64,000 nucleotides of DNA, taken from assembly GCA_023053685.1 (NCBI GenBank), contig JALIGW010000016.1, positions 5,808,501 to 5,872,500 of the forward strand, given 5' to 3'. Within the stretch, counting starts at the first letter, position 1. Each line of letters opens with the position of its first letter. This document shows positions 1 to 12,839 of this stretch, in pieces. The stretch comes from Diadophis punctatus similis (lineage: Eukaryota; Chordata; Lepidosauria; Squamata; Dipsadidae). The translations under genes and the position numbers were made by a program. The notes under the pieces are model-generated. The model did no database searches and had not been told where the DNA came from. It saw only the letters and a list, made by a program, of their open reading frames with translations.

Positions 1-148
1 ACTAACTTGGATAGGTTTAAAAGGGGATTGGCTAAAATTATGGACGATGGGGAAAGGCAATTAGTCTTGAAGAGTTAACTCTACTGGGTTAGAAGCAGGA
101 TCTCTCCTCCATCTCAGCATCTCAGAGGCATATAGTAACTTTCCTATA
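1..148. other. No gene seen (MIPEP intron)
   Basis: This is AT-rich sequence inside the MIPEP intron that precedes the exon at 5507. It may be a repeat fragment, but I recognise nothing in it. Confidence 0.4.
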
Positions 149-400
149 GAATACTTCATTGGCCAAGTGTGGTAGTCACACAAGGAATTTGTCTTCAATG
201 CATAAGCTCTCACATGAAAAACAACAAAGTAGTAATAATATCAAAGTAATAATCATAATAATAATAATACCAATAAGGGACGGTAGAGGAATAGACGTGA
301 AAGATAAAAATAATAGAGCCATACTGCATGGATAAATATTCTTAGACATAAGGCATCTCAGATACATATAGTAAGGCACTGAAAAACAAATTTGTATTCT
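149..400 (-). mobile_element. LINE 3'-end fragment (L2-like, (ATTCT)-tailed family)
   Basis: The segment starts with attggccaagtgtg and acacaaggaatttgtctt, the reverse complement of the 3' UTR in the longer copy at 52841-53776. It is 5'-truncated and degenerate, with an AT-rich (AAT)n stretch at 235-270. Confidence 0.5.
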
Positions 401-482
401 GAAATTCTTAGCCTAATCTAGCTTTATGTTCTTATATTGCTGTTTTTGTTTTAAAATTGTCCTTGTTCATAACACTTTAGAT

Positions 483-597
483 CAGGGGTCCCCAACCTGT
501 GGACCACGGCCCACTACCGGGCCATGGTCTAATCGCCACCAGGTCGTGTGATTGGCCAGCCGGTGCGCACATATCTGTGCACATGCACGGCCCCACT
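483..597. mobile_element. Truncated hAT-like MITE
   Basis: It begins CAGGGGTCCCCAACCTGTGG, a hAT-type terminal sequence related to the 55577 element. The other terminus is missing, so this is a half element. Confidence 0.5.
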
Positions 598-865
598 TGA
601 CAAGAGAATGGCCTACTCTTGTATTCTTGGAAGATTAAGATAAAATAAAAGGAATTTATTAATCTGCCAAGTTGAGCTTTGTCTAGTCAGTTTGAGGTAG
701 TGGGCATCTATTATAAAATAATACCCAAACATATTTGCTTATAACCTATAAACATATTTGCTTATAACCTATTTCTTGTTTATCAATAAAACCGATTTTG
801 CAGAAGTTAACTTGTTGTCAGTAGAAAGTACCGAGACCTTGCTCAATGTACAATGTAAAGGAACA

Positions 866-1188
866 TGTTGTAAGAAGCCTACCGAAACTAGCAGATGGTG
901 TAAGATACATGCTCTGACCCATATAATGGAAAATGCAATATTTTAAACACGCATGTCTCTATTTCTGTATAAGGACATGTTGTATGTTTTGATGTATTAT
1001 TGGTAGCTTAAAGTAATGCCTCTGACGAGGCTAGGATTGTAAAGAGGCATAAAAGTAACACCTTGGGTATAGCCCGGGGTTCAGAATTTGCCATGCTAAT
1101 GCTCTGAACCTTTGCGCAAATAAACCTGAGTTGCTCCTACCCTTCGTGGTCTTCTTTCCTGAATTGGTAAGCAGGATTGGCTGCAACA
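866..1188 (+). mobile_element. Possible solo LTR of an endogenous retrovirus
   Basis: The stretch starts TGTTGTAAG and ends GGCTGCAACA (inverted TGTTG...CAACA). It holds a TATA-like box (gcataaaag, about 1047) and an AATAAA (about 1120) followed by a GT/T-rich end, the order expected of U3-R-U5. No clean target duplication was found, so the left edge is uncertain. No internal viral gene is adjacent. Confidence 0.45.
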
Positions 1189-2017
1189 AGTTTACTTGGG
1201 ATGAAGGCAAGTCTCAACCTGAGCAGTGGTTCAGTGCTCTATAGTAATTCTGAAGCAAGAGTGGCTTCCTCAAAGAGGAACATTTGAAAACCACTTCCTT
1301 GGAAGATCAAAATAATTCTCTCATTATCAGGCTCTGGGGGGGGGATCCAAAGTTGTAAAAAAAGTATACTTTCACAATTTTGTTAGTCCATTTGGGAAAT
1401 AATTCAGAACCCCAGTTCTATTCAAACAATGCAGCAAACATTAAACCTTCTCCTCTATTGAAACATTAAACCCTCTGTTGCTTATTTTTAAATGTGCTGT
1501 GTGTTTTGTATTATGGGAAAGAGACTAGGTAAAGCGGAAGGGGGGAGTATACATGTTGCTGCCAAAATATTTTTGCTCTAGAAGTAGAATAATCTAAGTT
1601 GAAGCTGAACATATTATCAGACATTGGTTTAGGAAAGTTACTTGGGGAGAAAAAAAATGCTGATTTTAATTTGAAAGCTAAAATATGCTTTTTGTTTAAT
1701 GTCTTCTTTTCATGTTGCATGCAGCCTGCAAGCAATTATAGAAAGAATAGTTGTTTGTTGGTAGAACATAAGGAACACTTTATTTTAGAAGAACAAGCAT
1801 TTTATAAAAACAAGACCAATGACTATTTGAGAAAAATGGTAGGAGTTTTATCACAGGGTAAAGTGCTAGTTTATTTGGAAACATTGAGAATAAGTTCCAA
1901 ATGATAGGATGGTACAGCATTCCATCTAAGTAACAAGATTTTTGTTAACTGTTTTTCTATTTTACAAAAAGAAAAGCTGATTAATTAGCTAGTATGAGTG
2001 CATACGATAGGTGTGTA
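1189..2017. other. MIPEP: MIPEP intron, no recognised feature
   Basis: I see no conserved reading frame or clear repeat. Short open frames on both strands here lack any family signature. Confidence 0.5.
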
Positions 2018-2410
2018 CAGGTAGTCCATAACTTACAACCACAATTTAGCCCCAAATTTATGTTACTAAGGGAAACATTTGTTAAATGAGTTTGCCCCAT
2101 TTTATGGCCTTTCTTTCCACAGTTGTTAAATGAATCATTGCAGTTGTTAAGTTAGTAACCCAGTTGTTAAGTGAATCTGACTTCCCCATTGACTTTGCTT
2201 GTCAGAAAGTTGCCAAAGGTGATCACATGACCCCAGGACACTGCAGCCGCCATAAATAAGAACCCATTGCCAAGCATCTGAATTTTGATCACATGACATG
2301 GGGGTAGTGCAATGGTCATAAGTGTGAAAAACGGTTATAAGTCACTTTTTCAGTGCCATTGAAACTTTGAACGATCACTAATCGAACTATTGAAAGTCAA
2401 GGACTATCTG
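2018..2410. mobile_element. TA-flanked ~390-bp DNA transposon, 'CAGGTAGTCC' family
   Basis: Terminal inverted sequences CAGGTAGTCC and GGACTATCTG are flanked by TA on both sides. The interior has the repeated gttgttaagtgaat motifs and the gatcacatga segments shared with copies at 12494, 21504, 25920, 52614 and 53958. It has no coding capacity. Confidence 0.75.
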
Positions 2411-2897
2411 TATATGCACAAATATGCATACAATTTAGTTCTGTTATTAACTCCGATTTAAATTTATCATAAATTATTTATTTTATTTTATTTATTTATT
2501 TTGTCAAGTACGTGTTGGTAATATACATAGATATAACATTGTTTATATACATAAGATGAGTACTGATAAGAGGGAACATTAGGACAGGGACGGTAAGCAC
2601 GCTGGTGCACTTATGCATTATCATGAAATATGCTGTCAATAGCATATAGTAGATTCTGTTTAATAGAAATTAAATCCATTAGTAATCCATTAGTAATCAC
2701 TAACTTCTGTTTTCATTGGCAAATTAAGAAAACTACTAGGATGTTTTTGGAATTTTTAGGATTATTATTTCATTATTTCAACATATATATGTATTTGTAT
2801 AATACATATAAATCATATTTCTTAGCCACCCCTCTCCCTTGGTTAAATTTACTTACAACAATTAAATGTACCTTTTAATGTATCTTTTTCCCTATAG

Positions 2898-3003
2898 CAG
2901 TGTTTTTCAATCTTGGCAACATTAAGATGTATGGACTTCAACTCCCAGAATTTCCAGCCAGGTTGAACACACATTTTAAAATTACTAATGTTGAGAAGCA
3001 CTG
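2898..3003. mobile_element. Degenerate hAT-like foldback MITE
   Basis: CAGTGTTTTTCAATCTTGGC to GAGAAGCACTG, with the core caactcccagaatttcc. It is flanked by ccctatag / ccctagag, an 8-bp duplication with one mismatch. Confidence 0.65.
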
Positions 3004-3040
3004 CCCTAGAGATACCTTACTGGCTTTTTAAACACTGCTT

Positions 3041-3559
3041 AGAATGGAATGGAATGGAATGGAATGGAATGGAATGGAATGGAATGGAATGGAATGGAAT
3101 AGAATTGAACTGAACTGAACTGAACTGAATTCTTTATTGGCCAAGTGTGATTGGACACACAAGGAATTTGTCTTTGGTATATATGCTGTCAGTGTACAAA
3201 AGGAGAATAAAATACATTCATCAAGAATAAAAAGATACAACAACACAGTGATAGTCAAGGTTACTAATAAGCTATCAAATCGTACTAGGAAACAAATAAA
3301 AACAATATAATTGAAAGATACAAGCAACATGGTTATAGTAATAAGTGGGAAGAGATAGATACTAGTAAGGAAGAGGGGTATAATAGTAATACAGTCTTAG
3401 TAAATTATTTGACAGTGTTGTGGGAATTAGTTGTTAAGCACTGTGATGGCATTCGGGGGGGGGAACTCTTTGTGTCTAGTTCTGGTATGCAGTGCCCTAT
3501 AGCGTCGTTTTGAGGGTAGAAGTTGAAACAATTTATATCCAGGATGTGAGGGGTCTGTA
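3041..3559 (-). mobile_element. LINE 3' fragment with (GGAAT)n tail
   Basis: The reverse complement matches the 3' UTR and the ALHTK / HPGYKLFQLLPSKR end of the reverse-transcriptase frame seen in the 52841 LINE. A (GGAAT)n tract at 3043-3099 is a variant of the (AGAAT)n tail. The inner side is cut by the TA-flanked element at 3560. Confidence 0.75.
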
Positions 3560-3669
3560 CCGTATGTGCCGGCGTATAAGACGACTGGGCGTATAAGACG
3601 ACCCCCAACTTTTCCAATTAAAATGTAGAGTTTGGGATATACTCGCTGTATAAGACTACCCCTCCTACC

Positions 3670-3862
3670 ATCTTTCTTTTTCTTTCTGTCTTCCTTCCTT
3701 CCTAACATCTTTCTTTCTTTCTTTCTTTCTTTTTCTTTCTTTCTGTCTTTCTTTCTTTCTTTCTTTCTTTTTCTTTCTTTTTTTTCTGTCTGTCTTCCTT
3801 CCTTCCTAACATCTTTCTTTTTCTTTCTTTCTGTCTTCCTTCCTTTCTAACTTCTTTCTTTT

Positions 3863-3945
<83 letters not shown>

Positions 3946-4050
3946 GTCTGTCTTCTTTCTTCTCCTTCCTCCTTCCTTCCTTCCTTCCTTCCTTCCTTCC
4001 TTCCTTCCTTCCTTCCTTCCTTCCTTCCTTCCTTCCTTCCGTCTTTCTCC
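3670..4050. repeat. (TTTC)n / (TTCC)n microsatellite
   Basis: About 380 bp of near-pure pyrimidine on the + strand: TTTC units to about 3943, then TTCC units from about 3970. It lies inside the 3560-4861 element. Confidence 0.95.
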
Positions 4051-4128
4051 CTGCAGGAGAAAGAAGGAACCTCTGTTGCCATCTCCCGCGGGGCTGCAGC
4101 CACCCGACTGAGTCCCCGACCGCGGCAG

Positions 4129-4735
4129 CATCCCTGCTGTTCTCCGGCCAAGCGGCCGAAGGAGCCCTGGAGCCCCGACGCCGCCCTGCATCTTGGTCTC
4201 TTCGGGCTTGCCCGGCAGCCTGCTGGGAAGGCTGTGACGCATGGGAGGAAAGGAGCTGCTATTGCCGCTCCGGCGTGTCTCCCCGGTCACTGTGGCTGCA
4301 CCGGGGAGCCGCGTCCTTGTTAACAATGGAGACGCTGCGCAGAGCAGAGGCGCCTGGCGAGCGAGGCGAGTGGCTGCATCGGCGGCAGGCTCCTGCCCGC
4401 GTCTTCCGCCCGCCTGCCCGCCTCTTGCCTTAGCATTTAAAAGAATGAGAGGCGGGCGGGCGGGAGACGCGGGCAGGAGCCTGCCACCGATGTAGCCACT
4501 CGCCTCGCTCGCCAGGCGCCTCTGCTCTGCGCAGCGTCTCCATTGTTAACAAGGACGCGGCTCCCCGGTGCACCCACAGTGACCGGGGAGACATGCCGGA
4601 GCGGCAATAGCAGCTCCTTCCTCCCATGCGTCGCAGCCTTCCCAGCAGGCTGCCGGACAAGCCCAAAGAGACCGAGATGCAGGGCGGCGTCGGGGCTCCA
4701 GGGCTCCTTCGGCCGCTTGGCCGGAGAACAGGGAT
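4129..4735. repeat. ~290-bp-arm inverted repeat, GC-rich
   Basis: Arms at about 4129-4428 and 4446-4735 are reverse complements with small differences (for example a 3-nt indel near 4135). They are separated by an AT-rich loop of about 18 bp. Both arms include ttgttaacaatgg-like and ccgctccggc segments. Confidence 0.85.
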
Positions 4736-4861
4736 GCGCCCGCAGCCGTTTTTGAGCTGCCCCCAGCTCGGAAGTTTTAGTACCCGGCGTATAAGACGAC
4801 CCCCGACTTTTGAGGAGATTTTCAAGGGGTAAAAAGTCATCTTATACGCCGGCACATACGG

Positions 4862-6455
<1,594 letters not shown>

Positions 6456-6726
6456 GTGTGTTTTTCGGACTATAAGACGCACCAAGATTTCAAAGAGGTA
6501 AGTAAGAAAAAAAAATTGTCCTCCCCGGCCCCCAGGAGCACTCGGCAGGCCTCCCAAACCCTCTGCGTGCCCCATTTTTGCGAAAAACAGGCCAATTTTT
6601 GCAAAAATGGGATGCAGGGGCGGGGCTTCAGAAGGCCAAAAATGGTTGTATTCGGTGTATAAGACGCACCAACATTTCCACCCTCTTTTAGGGGGGAAGG
6701 TGCGTCTTATACTCCGAAAAATATGG
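6456..6726. mobile_element. TA-flanked MITE, 'CCGTATTTTTCGG' family
   Basis: TIRs gtgtgtttttcggactata and its inverse (tatactccgaaaaatatgg) are flanked by TA, with the subterminal repeat ataagacgcacc. It is the same family as 15987 and 32109. Confidence 0.75.
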
Positions 6727-7767
6727 TACCTGGTTTGATAGTGGTCCCTGAGGGGGAAAAAACGTGGACTGATCAATGACTGCACACTGAATACAAATCA
6801 GCAGCATATTGTAACTGCAAACGAGAGCAAATATAATTTGAAGGGGCATGAATAGAAGTATAATGTATAGTTTCCAAAGCATGAGAAGTAATAGTTCTAC
6901 CATATTCTTTAACGATCAGGCTACAGCTTAAATCTGAGGCTCAGTTCTGGGTAATACACTTTAAGAAGAATCCAAACAAACTGGAACTCTATTCAGAGGA
7001 AGCAACAGGGATGATCAGACAACTAGGAAGTGAAGCTTGCAAGGAGGATTGAAGGAGATGGATATATTTAGACTTGAGTAATGAGGAGGATATATGAGAG
7101 GGTGTCATAAAGAAAGTAATCGGGCCTCTCCTTCAACTTCCAGAGTCTGAAACGCAGTATAATGTATTTAAATGGCAGAAAAGTGGATTAGAAAAAAATC
7201 TTCTGAACAGTAAGAGCAGTTCAAGAGTGGAAACAAACTCCCAGAGAATTAACGGAGGTTTCTCAGCCACCTGAGATGCTTTGATCTGGATTCCTGTAAG
7301 GCTGGACTCAATGGCCTTTCCCATATGGTTATATCATTTTATCCTTAGTACAGTACGGACACTTAACCTGTCCAGATAACATATTGGTTCTCATACAGAC
7401 AATTCCCAGGTCAAGTTCCATGTGTGAGCTGTCCACTCCTCATTTAATCCCATGGGCCCAGAGCAGGCGGTCTGTGATGCCTCAGTTCTTCTTTAAGTGC
7501 AATTGCCTTCAGTTACAATCAGCATGTCAAATGGTCAGGAGCTGCCATTTCTCTTTATTAATTTTTTTGGATGTTTCCAGGGCACTACTAATTTGTTATA
7601 ATTTGCCTACTGTGCTCCAGTATAAATTTATTGAGTGCTTTTCTGGAATGAGTATACGAGATGTAAAATCTAAATAATTAGATACTTGGTTTCTTGATAG
7701 TTTTAGTGAGGAACTTGGAGAGAGGTGTGATTGCAGATAATTGGAACAATGCTATCTCTTCCTTCAG

Positions 7768-7841
7768 AGCAATGGGTGAACGCTATCGGAAAGAGATGCT
7801 GGCACATGGTGGTGGCAAAGAACCGGTGCTCATGGTTCAAG
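7768..7841 (+). CDS. MIPEP: MIPEP, penultimate coding exon
   Basis: The 74-bp exon completes the split Arg codon and reads [20 protein letters not shown] then LMVQ, matching the [16 protein letters not shown] segment of MIPEP near its C-terminus. The acceptor is ccttcag before 7768 and the donor is gtaata at 7842. It ends in phase 1, with a G completed by GT of the last exon to give Gly. The open frame continues on both sides into intron; those extensions are not coding. Confidence 0.95.
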
Positions 7842-8124
7842 GTAATATAAATATTGTTACCCTTTTATTGCTTTTCCTCAATATACATTTAGGAATGACC
7901 ATGGTTTGTAATTCAACGGGATTTTTTAAAAAAACCTTATGAACATTTGCTTTAAAAAATGCACATGTTATAGTCATCAATTCTTATTCTTTGGGGACAA
8001 TTTATCCCTTTTAGAAACCACAGAATAAGATGGTTTCAGTTACCGTTATTTAGGGATAGCATACGGTAGTCTTCTAGCATCATTCTCATTTTTTCTCAAT
8101 TTTATAGTAATCACTAATAGTGCA

Positions 8125-8497
8125 ATAGCAATAGAACTTAGATTTATATACCGCTTCACAGTGCTTTACAACCCTCTCTAAGCAGTTTAAAGAGTCAGCA
8201 TATTGCCCCCACAATCTGGGTCCTCATTTTACCGACCTCAGAATAACAAAGTTGGAAGGGACCTTGGAGGTCTTCTAGTCCAACCCCCTGCTTAGGCAGG
8301 AAACCCTACACCACTTCAGACAAATAGTTATCCAATATCTTCTTAAAAACATGCAGTGTTGGAGCATTCACAACTTCTGGAGGCAAGTTGTTCCTCAGAA
8401 GGATAGAAGGCTGAGTCAACTTTGAGCCGCTCAGAATTGAATTCCTGAAGTGAGCAGTGAGTTAGCCCTGCAGTACTGCACCACCACAGCTCTACTT
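8125..8497 (-). mobile_element. tRNA-derived SINE (Sauria-like), interrupted
   Basis: The reverse strand reads the tRNA-like head, the 'aaggttgactcagcctt' motif and the 3' part (gtaaaatgaggacccagatt to gtatataagtctaag). It is split by a CR1 fragment at 8244-8392. Confidence 0.75.
8244..8392 (-). mobile_element. CR1-like LINE 3' fragment nested in a SINE
   Basis: Antisense CR1 3' end (gttggaagggaccttggagg onward). It is bracketed by CCTCAGAA at 8236-8243 and 8393-8400, a precise 8-bp duplication inside the SINE, so the LINE is younger. Confidence 0.8.
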
Positions 8498-9454
8498 AAT
8501 GCAGTTGCTGGTTATTTCCCCTTTCCTTATCAAGACATAATGCCTTTTACATAATGCCACAGTGAAGCCAGGAAGAGAGATATAAATTCAGAAATAAAAT
8601 AAATAAAATAAATAAATAAATATAGAGTATATACTCTATACTCAATTGCAGGTGAATATTTTAATACTCAGAATATTACTAAGTGCAGGTTAGTTCAGTG
8701 TTTACTTAAAAGGTGTATGTCATTTAGAAGATGCAATGGATATTTTAGGTTTGCAATTAAGCAGCAGTAAGTAGTTAACTTAATCAAAGTAGTGGGACCA
8801 GCATAATTACAAACTTTCCAAATAATGAGATAGCCACCTTTTACTGCAATGTTTGATGAATGAAGTTTGCAGGTGGTTGAAGCTTGGGGGCAGCTATTTC
8901 CAGGAAAGGCATGGTTAACAGTTAATATTTTAATATGGAAGTGGACTTCAGTGAAAGTGATAGCTAGAGTTCCTGTAGACTTGGGATGAAGTACTATAGA
9001 TTTGGAAAAAAATAGCACAAAAACATTTAGCTAACAAAAAAATATACACGGCAGCTCTGTCTTTAAATTCCAGTGCCACACACAATTTACAACATATCCC
9101 CAAAAGGAGTGTGTTGTTGCAATCATTTCAACCTTGGGGCTCAGACAGGAACTGCGAAGAATAAGTTCTCCCCTCTCCCCACAAGATATGATGATATGGT
9201 CTTGCCCTTAGTTTGTATTTGATGGAAATACTTCTTTTCATGAGAAACAGGATTTTGTTAATATGGCTCTTTGGTACTGTAGGTTTTCAGTCTTTGACCT
9301 TATTGGAGCATTTTAGCTTTGAGAAAACATGTAATAAAAGAGTACTTTATTTTTTAAAAAAAGCCCCAGAGGATCAAAAAAGAATGATAGGGGAGCTATC
9401 CATTAAATTTGGTATGTTTGGGGGCTGGGGGTGGTTTGGGGAGATGGTATAGAC
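8498..9454. other. MIPEP: MIPEP intron, no recognised feature
   Basis: Apart from an A-rich (AAATA)n stretch near 8595-8622, I see nothing here. Confidence 0.5.
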
Positions 9455-9608
9455 CAGGGGTCCTCAAACTTGGCAACTTTAAGACTTGTGGACTTTAACT
9501 CCCAGAATTCTCCAGCCAGCATAGCTGGCATAGCATAGCATAGCTGGCTGGAGAATTCTGGGAGTTGAAGTCCATAAGTCTTAAAGTTGCCAAGTTTGGG
9601 GACTCCTG
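9455..9608. mobile_element. hAT-like foldback MITE (154 bp)
   Basis: A near-perfect palindrome from CAGGGGTCCTCAAACTTGGC to its inverse, with the core caactcccagaattctccag. It is flanked by GTATAGAC on both sides (9447-9454, 9609-9616), the 8-bp duplication typical of hAT elements. Confidence 0.9.
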
Positions 9609-9616
9609 GTATAGAC

Positions 9617-11289
9617 ATTCAGTGACCTTTTTATTCCTATATTGGAAATTGCTTTTACTTCTAAACGTGCAACCTGAGGTGGGATTGGAGTCTGAGAGTT
9701 GATCTGAATTTAAGCACAAGAGGACATTGGTCATTGTGCTTGTCCAAAGGCTTCTCCTCCAATTGACTTATTATTTCCGGAATAGAAAGGGTAATGCATA
9801 TATTCAAATTTCCAAATTAATGTTTAAAAATAAAAAATATCTGGCTACATTTTATTTTGTGGGTTTGTTTTCTAACTTGCATTATTTATCCTTTAAAACA
9901 TCTCCAGGATGTTATAGGCTTCATTGTTACCATAAGCAAGGTGTATATTTCACCTTAATTAAACTTTAGCAAGAACTCCTCTATTATAAACTTCCAAGTT
10001 GCATTGAGATCTTCTCCCAATGTTTCTCGTTTCTTTGTGGGAGCTACTATTGTACACACAAAAATGCATATTCAAGCTAGTTGACTCTTGTAGATATATA
10101 TTAAAGGCTTCAGTGAAAGATTTCAGTTTGGCTAAAAGCATTCTGTAGTATTACTAGAAGGATAAGGAGAATTGGAGAAAGAAAACCAAATATCCGAGGC
10201 ATATTGAGCGATTTACTAGGTACTACTACTCTAAATTGTGTACTAAAGTTATATTTATGTTGGCAGTTCTAAAGGAACGATTCACGTCGGAGAGAAGCAG
10301 TGTTTTTGTAAAGTTTGTTTCTCTAATGTTAAACAATATCGGAATTTTCCTAATGTAACTTTTTAAAATGTTAATGACACAAGAAAAGGCATGTGTGTGT
10401 ATGTGTGTGTGTGTTAGGCTGTGTCTTTTCCTTCTATATATAAAAAGAGCAGATGTTCTGAATCATCATTGATTGTTTAAACTACAAAGACCAGTGCATC
10501 GTTTCCCAGCATTCTCTGCTAAAAAAAGCAGAGAAGCAATTTAAATTACAGTTTAACTTAAATTGCAGTTGGAAAATACTATCTCTGGACTGGATGCAAC
10601 AAAATTTGAGAAAAATATTCTATAAACTATCGAAGTAGGCTGTTTGACTTTTTCTTAGTGTTATGTGATATGTATTAGTCACAGGTAGATGCAGTGACAA
10701 AATGCACACCTCAACGCAAATAATGCCTCTTATGTTATAAATATAAAAGAATGGAGATTGCATCATGATGTCACAACACAGCAGTCATCCTTTTGGTATC
10801 ACTGAGATTAGTGACAGATACCGACAGCATTAGTGTGAAGGCTGTTTTAAATAAACTCTGCTCACATTTGGCGTGACTAAGAATGCTTCCAAGCCAGGTA
10901 GCAATTAATGCAAAGAAAATTGATGCTACAGCATTCAGGTTGGCTGTTCTGTTCTGAAAGTGTCTTTGCTGATCCTGCTAGCCTGTTTTGTTTAGCAGAA
11001 AGCCCTCTTTTCTCCACAAAAGGCAGCCCTGGAAATGTTCTATGTAAGCTATTTTGTCTATCAAAGCCTCATTCCAGCAGCATGAGGGAATTTGTTCTCT
11101 ATGAGGCGTTTGCCCTCCCAACGTATGAAAAGCGCTGGAACCAGTGAAGAGGAACGTCATTGAGTGGCAGGGCCATTTTCTGTCTTTTCTGGGGAGAGGA
11201 GGGATCTAGGGACTGGCATGTCTTCCTACCAGTTTTGACTCCTGACAACCACCTGGACGAGCCCCTGCAGCTTTCTTGGTGAGATTTCA
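9617..11289. other. MIPEP: MIPEP intron, no recognised feature
   Basis: It holds a short (GT)n at 10391-10414 and otherwise no repeat or exon I can name. Confidence 0.5.
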
Positions 11290-11735
11290 GAAGTGGTTTG
11301 CCATTGTCACATACCTAGGACTGGGAGACAGTGACTGGCCCAAGCAGGGGTGGGTTCCTCCCAGTTCGGACCGGATCACCCAAATCGGTGGCAACCCACT
11401 GGTGACATCACTGTCGGTGCCGGTCCGTGCGCGCCACCATCCTTCTTCTTTCTTTCTTTCTTTCTTTTTTTTGGGGGGGGGATTATGTGCGGATTTCTCC
11501 CCTTTCGCGGCTTGAAAAGGGCCCTCCCGCCTGCCCGCAGGTGAATTCTGACCTTTATTTCTTCGCCCGAAGCACAGCTGATGAGCTCGCGAATCATCGC
11601 AATGCGAATCGGTGGTGAAGGTCAGTGGAACCCACCCCTGGGCCCAAGGTCATCCTGCCTAGGGTGGAACTAGAACTTTTGGCTCCCATTTTCTAGCCCA
11701 GGGTCTTTAGCCACTATACCAGGTGGCTCTCTTCC
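11290..11735 (-). mobile_element. tRNA-derived SINE split by a hAT MITE
   Basis: The reverse strand shows a tRNA-like head (agccacctggtatagtggct) and the body ggcccagtcactgtctccc, as in the SINEs at 18795 and 34069. The element at 11345-11640 interrupts it. Confidence 0.65.
11345..11640. mobile_element. hAT-like MITE, 'CAGGGGTGGGTT' family
   Basis: Ends CAGGGGTGGGTTCC and GGAACCCACCCCTG, with GGCCCAAG duplicated at 11337-11344 and 11641-11648. It contains (TTTC)n and GC-rich filler. Confidence 0.85.
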
Positions 11736-11934
11736 CTCTTACTAGAACATAAATGTTTCAATGAGGCATGAAAAAGGGTTGAAAGAGAAGTAGTAGAAAC
11801 TATACCCTCCAATTATTTAACAATACTCCAATATGATTATATTAATTATACATTGATTTTAGTATTAAAGATGAAATCATTTGTAACCTTAATTATATTA
11901 ATATACAATGAGATATTTCTGGGAAGTGCTTTCA

Positions 11935-12436
11935 ATTTGTATTCAGTTTTGGTCACCACGGTGCAAAGGGGATGCTGAGACTCTGGAAAGAGTGCAGAGA
12001 AGAGCAACAAAGATGATTAGGGGACTGGAGGCTAAAACATGAAGAATGGTTGCAGGAACTGGGTATGTCTAGTTTAATGAAAAGAAGGACTAGGGGAGAC
12101 ATGATAGCAGTGTTCCAATATCTCGGGGGTTGCCACAGAGAAGAGGGAGTCAAACTATTCTCCAAAGCACCTGAGGGTAGAACAAGAAGCAATGGGTGGA
12201 AACTAATCAAGGAGAGAAGCAACTTAGAACTAAGGAGAAATTTACTGACAGTTGAAACAATTAATCAGTGGAACAGCTTGCCTCCAGAAGTTGTGAATGC
12301 TCCAACACTGGACGTTTTTAAGAAGATGTTGGATAAGCATTTGTCTGAAGTGGTGTAGGGTTTCCTGCCTAAGCAGGGGGTTGGACTAGAAGACCTCCAA
12401 GGTCCCTTCGAACTCTGTTATTCTATTCTATTCTAT
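11935..12436 (+). mobile_element. CR1-like LINE 3' end with (ATTCT)n tail
   Basis: It encodes the C-terminal part of CR1-type reverse transcriptase: RSNLELRRN, INQWNSLPPEVVNAPTL and MLDKHLSEVV, ending at a stop. A 3' UTR (ggttggactagaagacctcc) and a short (ATTCT)n follow. The 5' end is truncated and the upstream frame is broken. Confidence 0.88.
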
Positions 12437-12493
12437 CCTGAGTAATACTTGCAATATGCCTCCTAGTTAGGGTATGACACAATGAAGAATATA

Positions 12494-12838
12494 CAGGTAG
12501 TCCTTGACTTACAACTATTTGTTTAGTGATAGTTCGAAGTTATGGCAGCCCTGAAAAAAGTGACTTATGACCATTTTCACACTTATGGCTGTTGCAGTAT
12601 TCCCCTTGTGATCAAATTGAGGGGCTTGGCAACTGGCATGTATTCATGAATGTCCTTCTGTCCCGGGGTTATGTGATTACCCTTTGTAATCTTCTCAGCC
12701 AGCTTCAGACAAGTAAGTCAAGGGGGAAGCCTTAATGACATGATTCACTTAACAACTGTGGCAAAAAGGTCATAAAATGAGGCAGAACTCACTTAACTGC
12801 CTTGCTTAGCATGAAAATTTTAGGCTCAATTGTGGTCA
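12494..12838. mobile_element. Truncated 'CAGGTAGTCC' DNA transposon
   Basis: Starts ta-CAGGTAGTCCTTGACTTACA and keeps the gttgttaagtgaatc-like interior. It ends abruptly at a LINE fragment, without its second terminus. Confidence 0.7.
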
Positions 12839-12839
12839 T

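Larger units (their letters stand above)
3560..4861. mobile_element. 1.3-kb TA-flanked element with microsatellite and large foldback
   Basis: Termini CCGTATGTGCCGGCGTATAA and its inverse (ending gccggcacatacgg) are flanked by TA. Inside are a pyrimidine microsatellite (3670-4050) and two GC-rich inverted arms of about 290 bp. The arginine/lysine-rich reading frames across this region are products of the microsatellite. It is non-autonomous, with no transposase. Confidence 0.8.

Noticed and set aside
3702..4326. Long Lys/Arg/Glu-rich reading frames
   Set aside because: They are translations of the TTTC/TTCC microsatellite and its flanking GC-rich arm.
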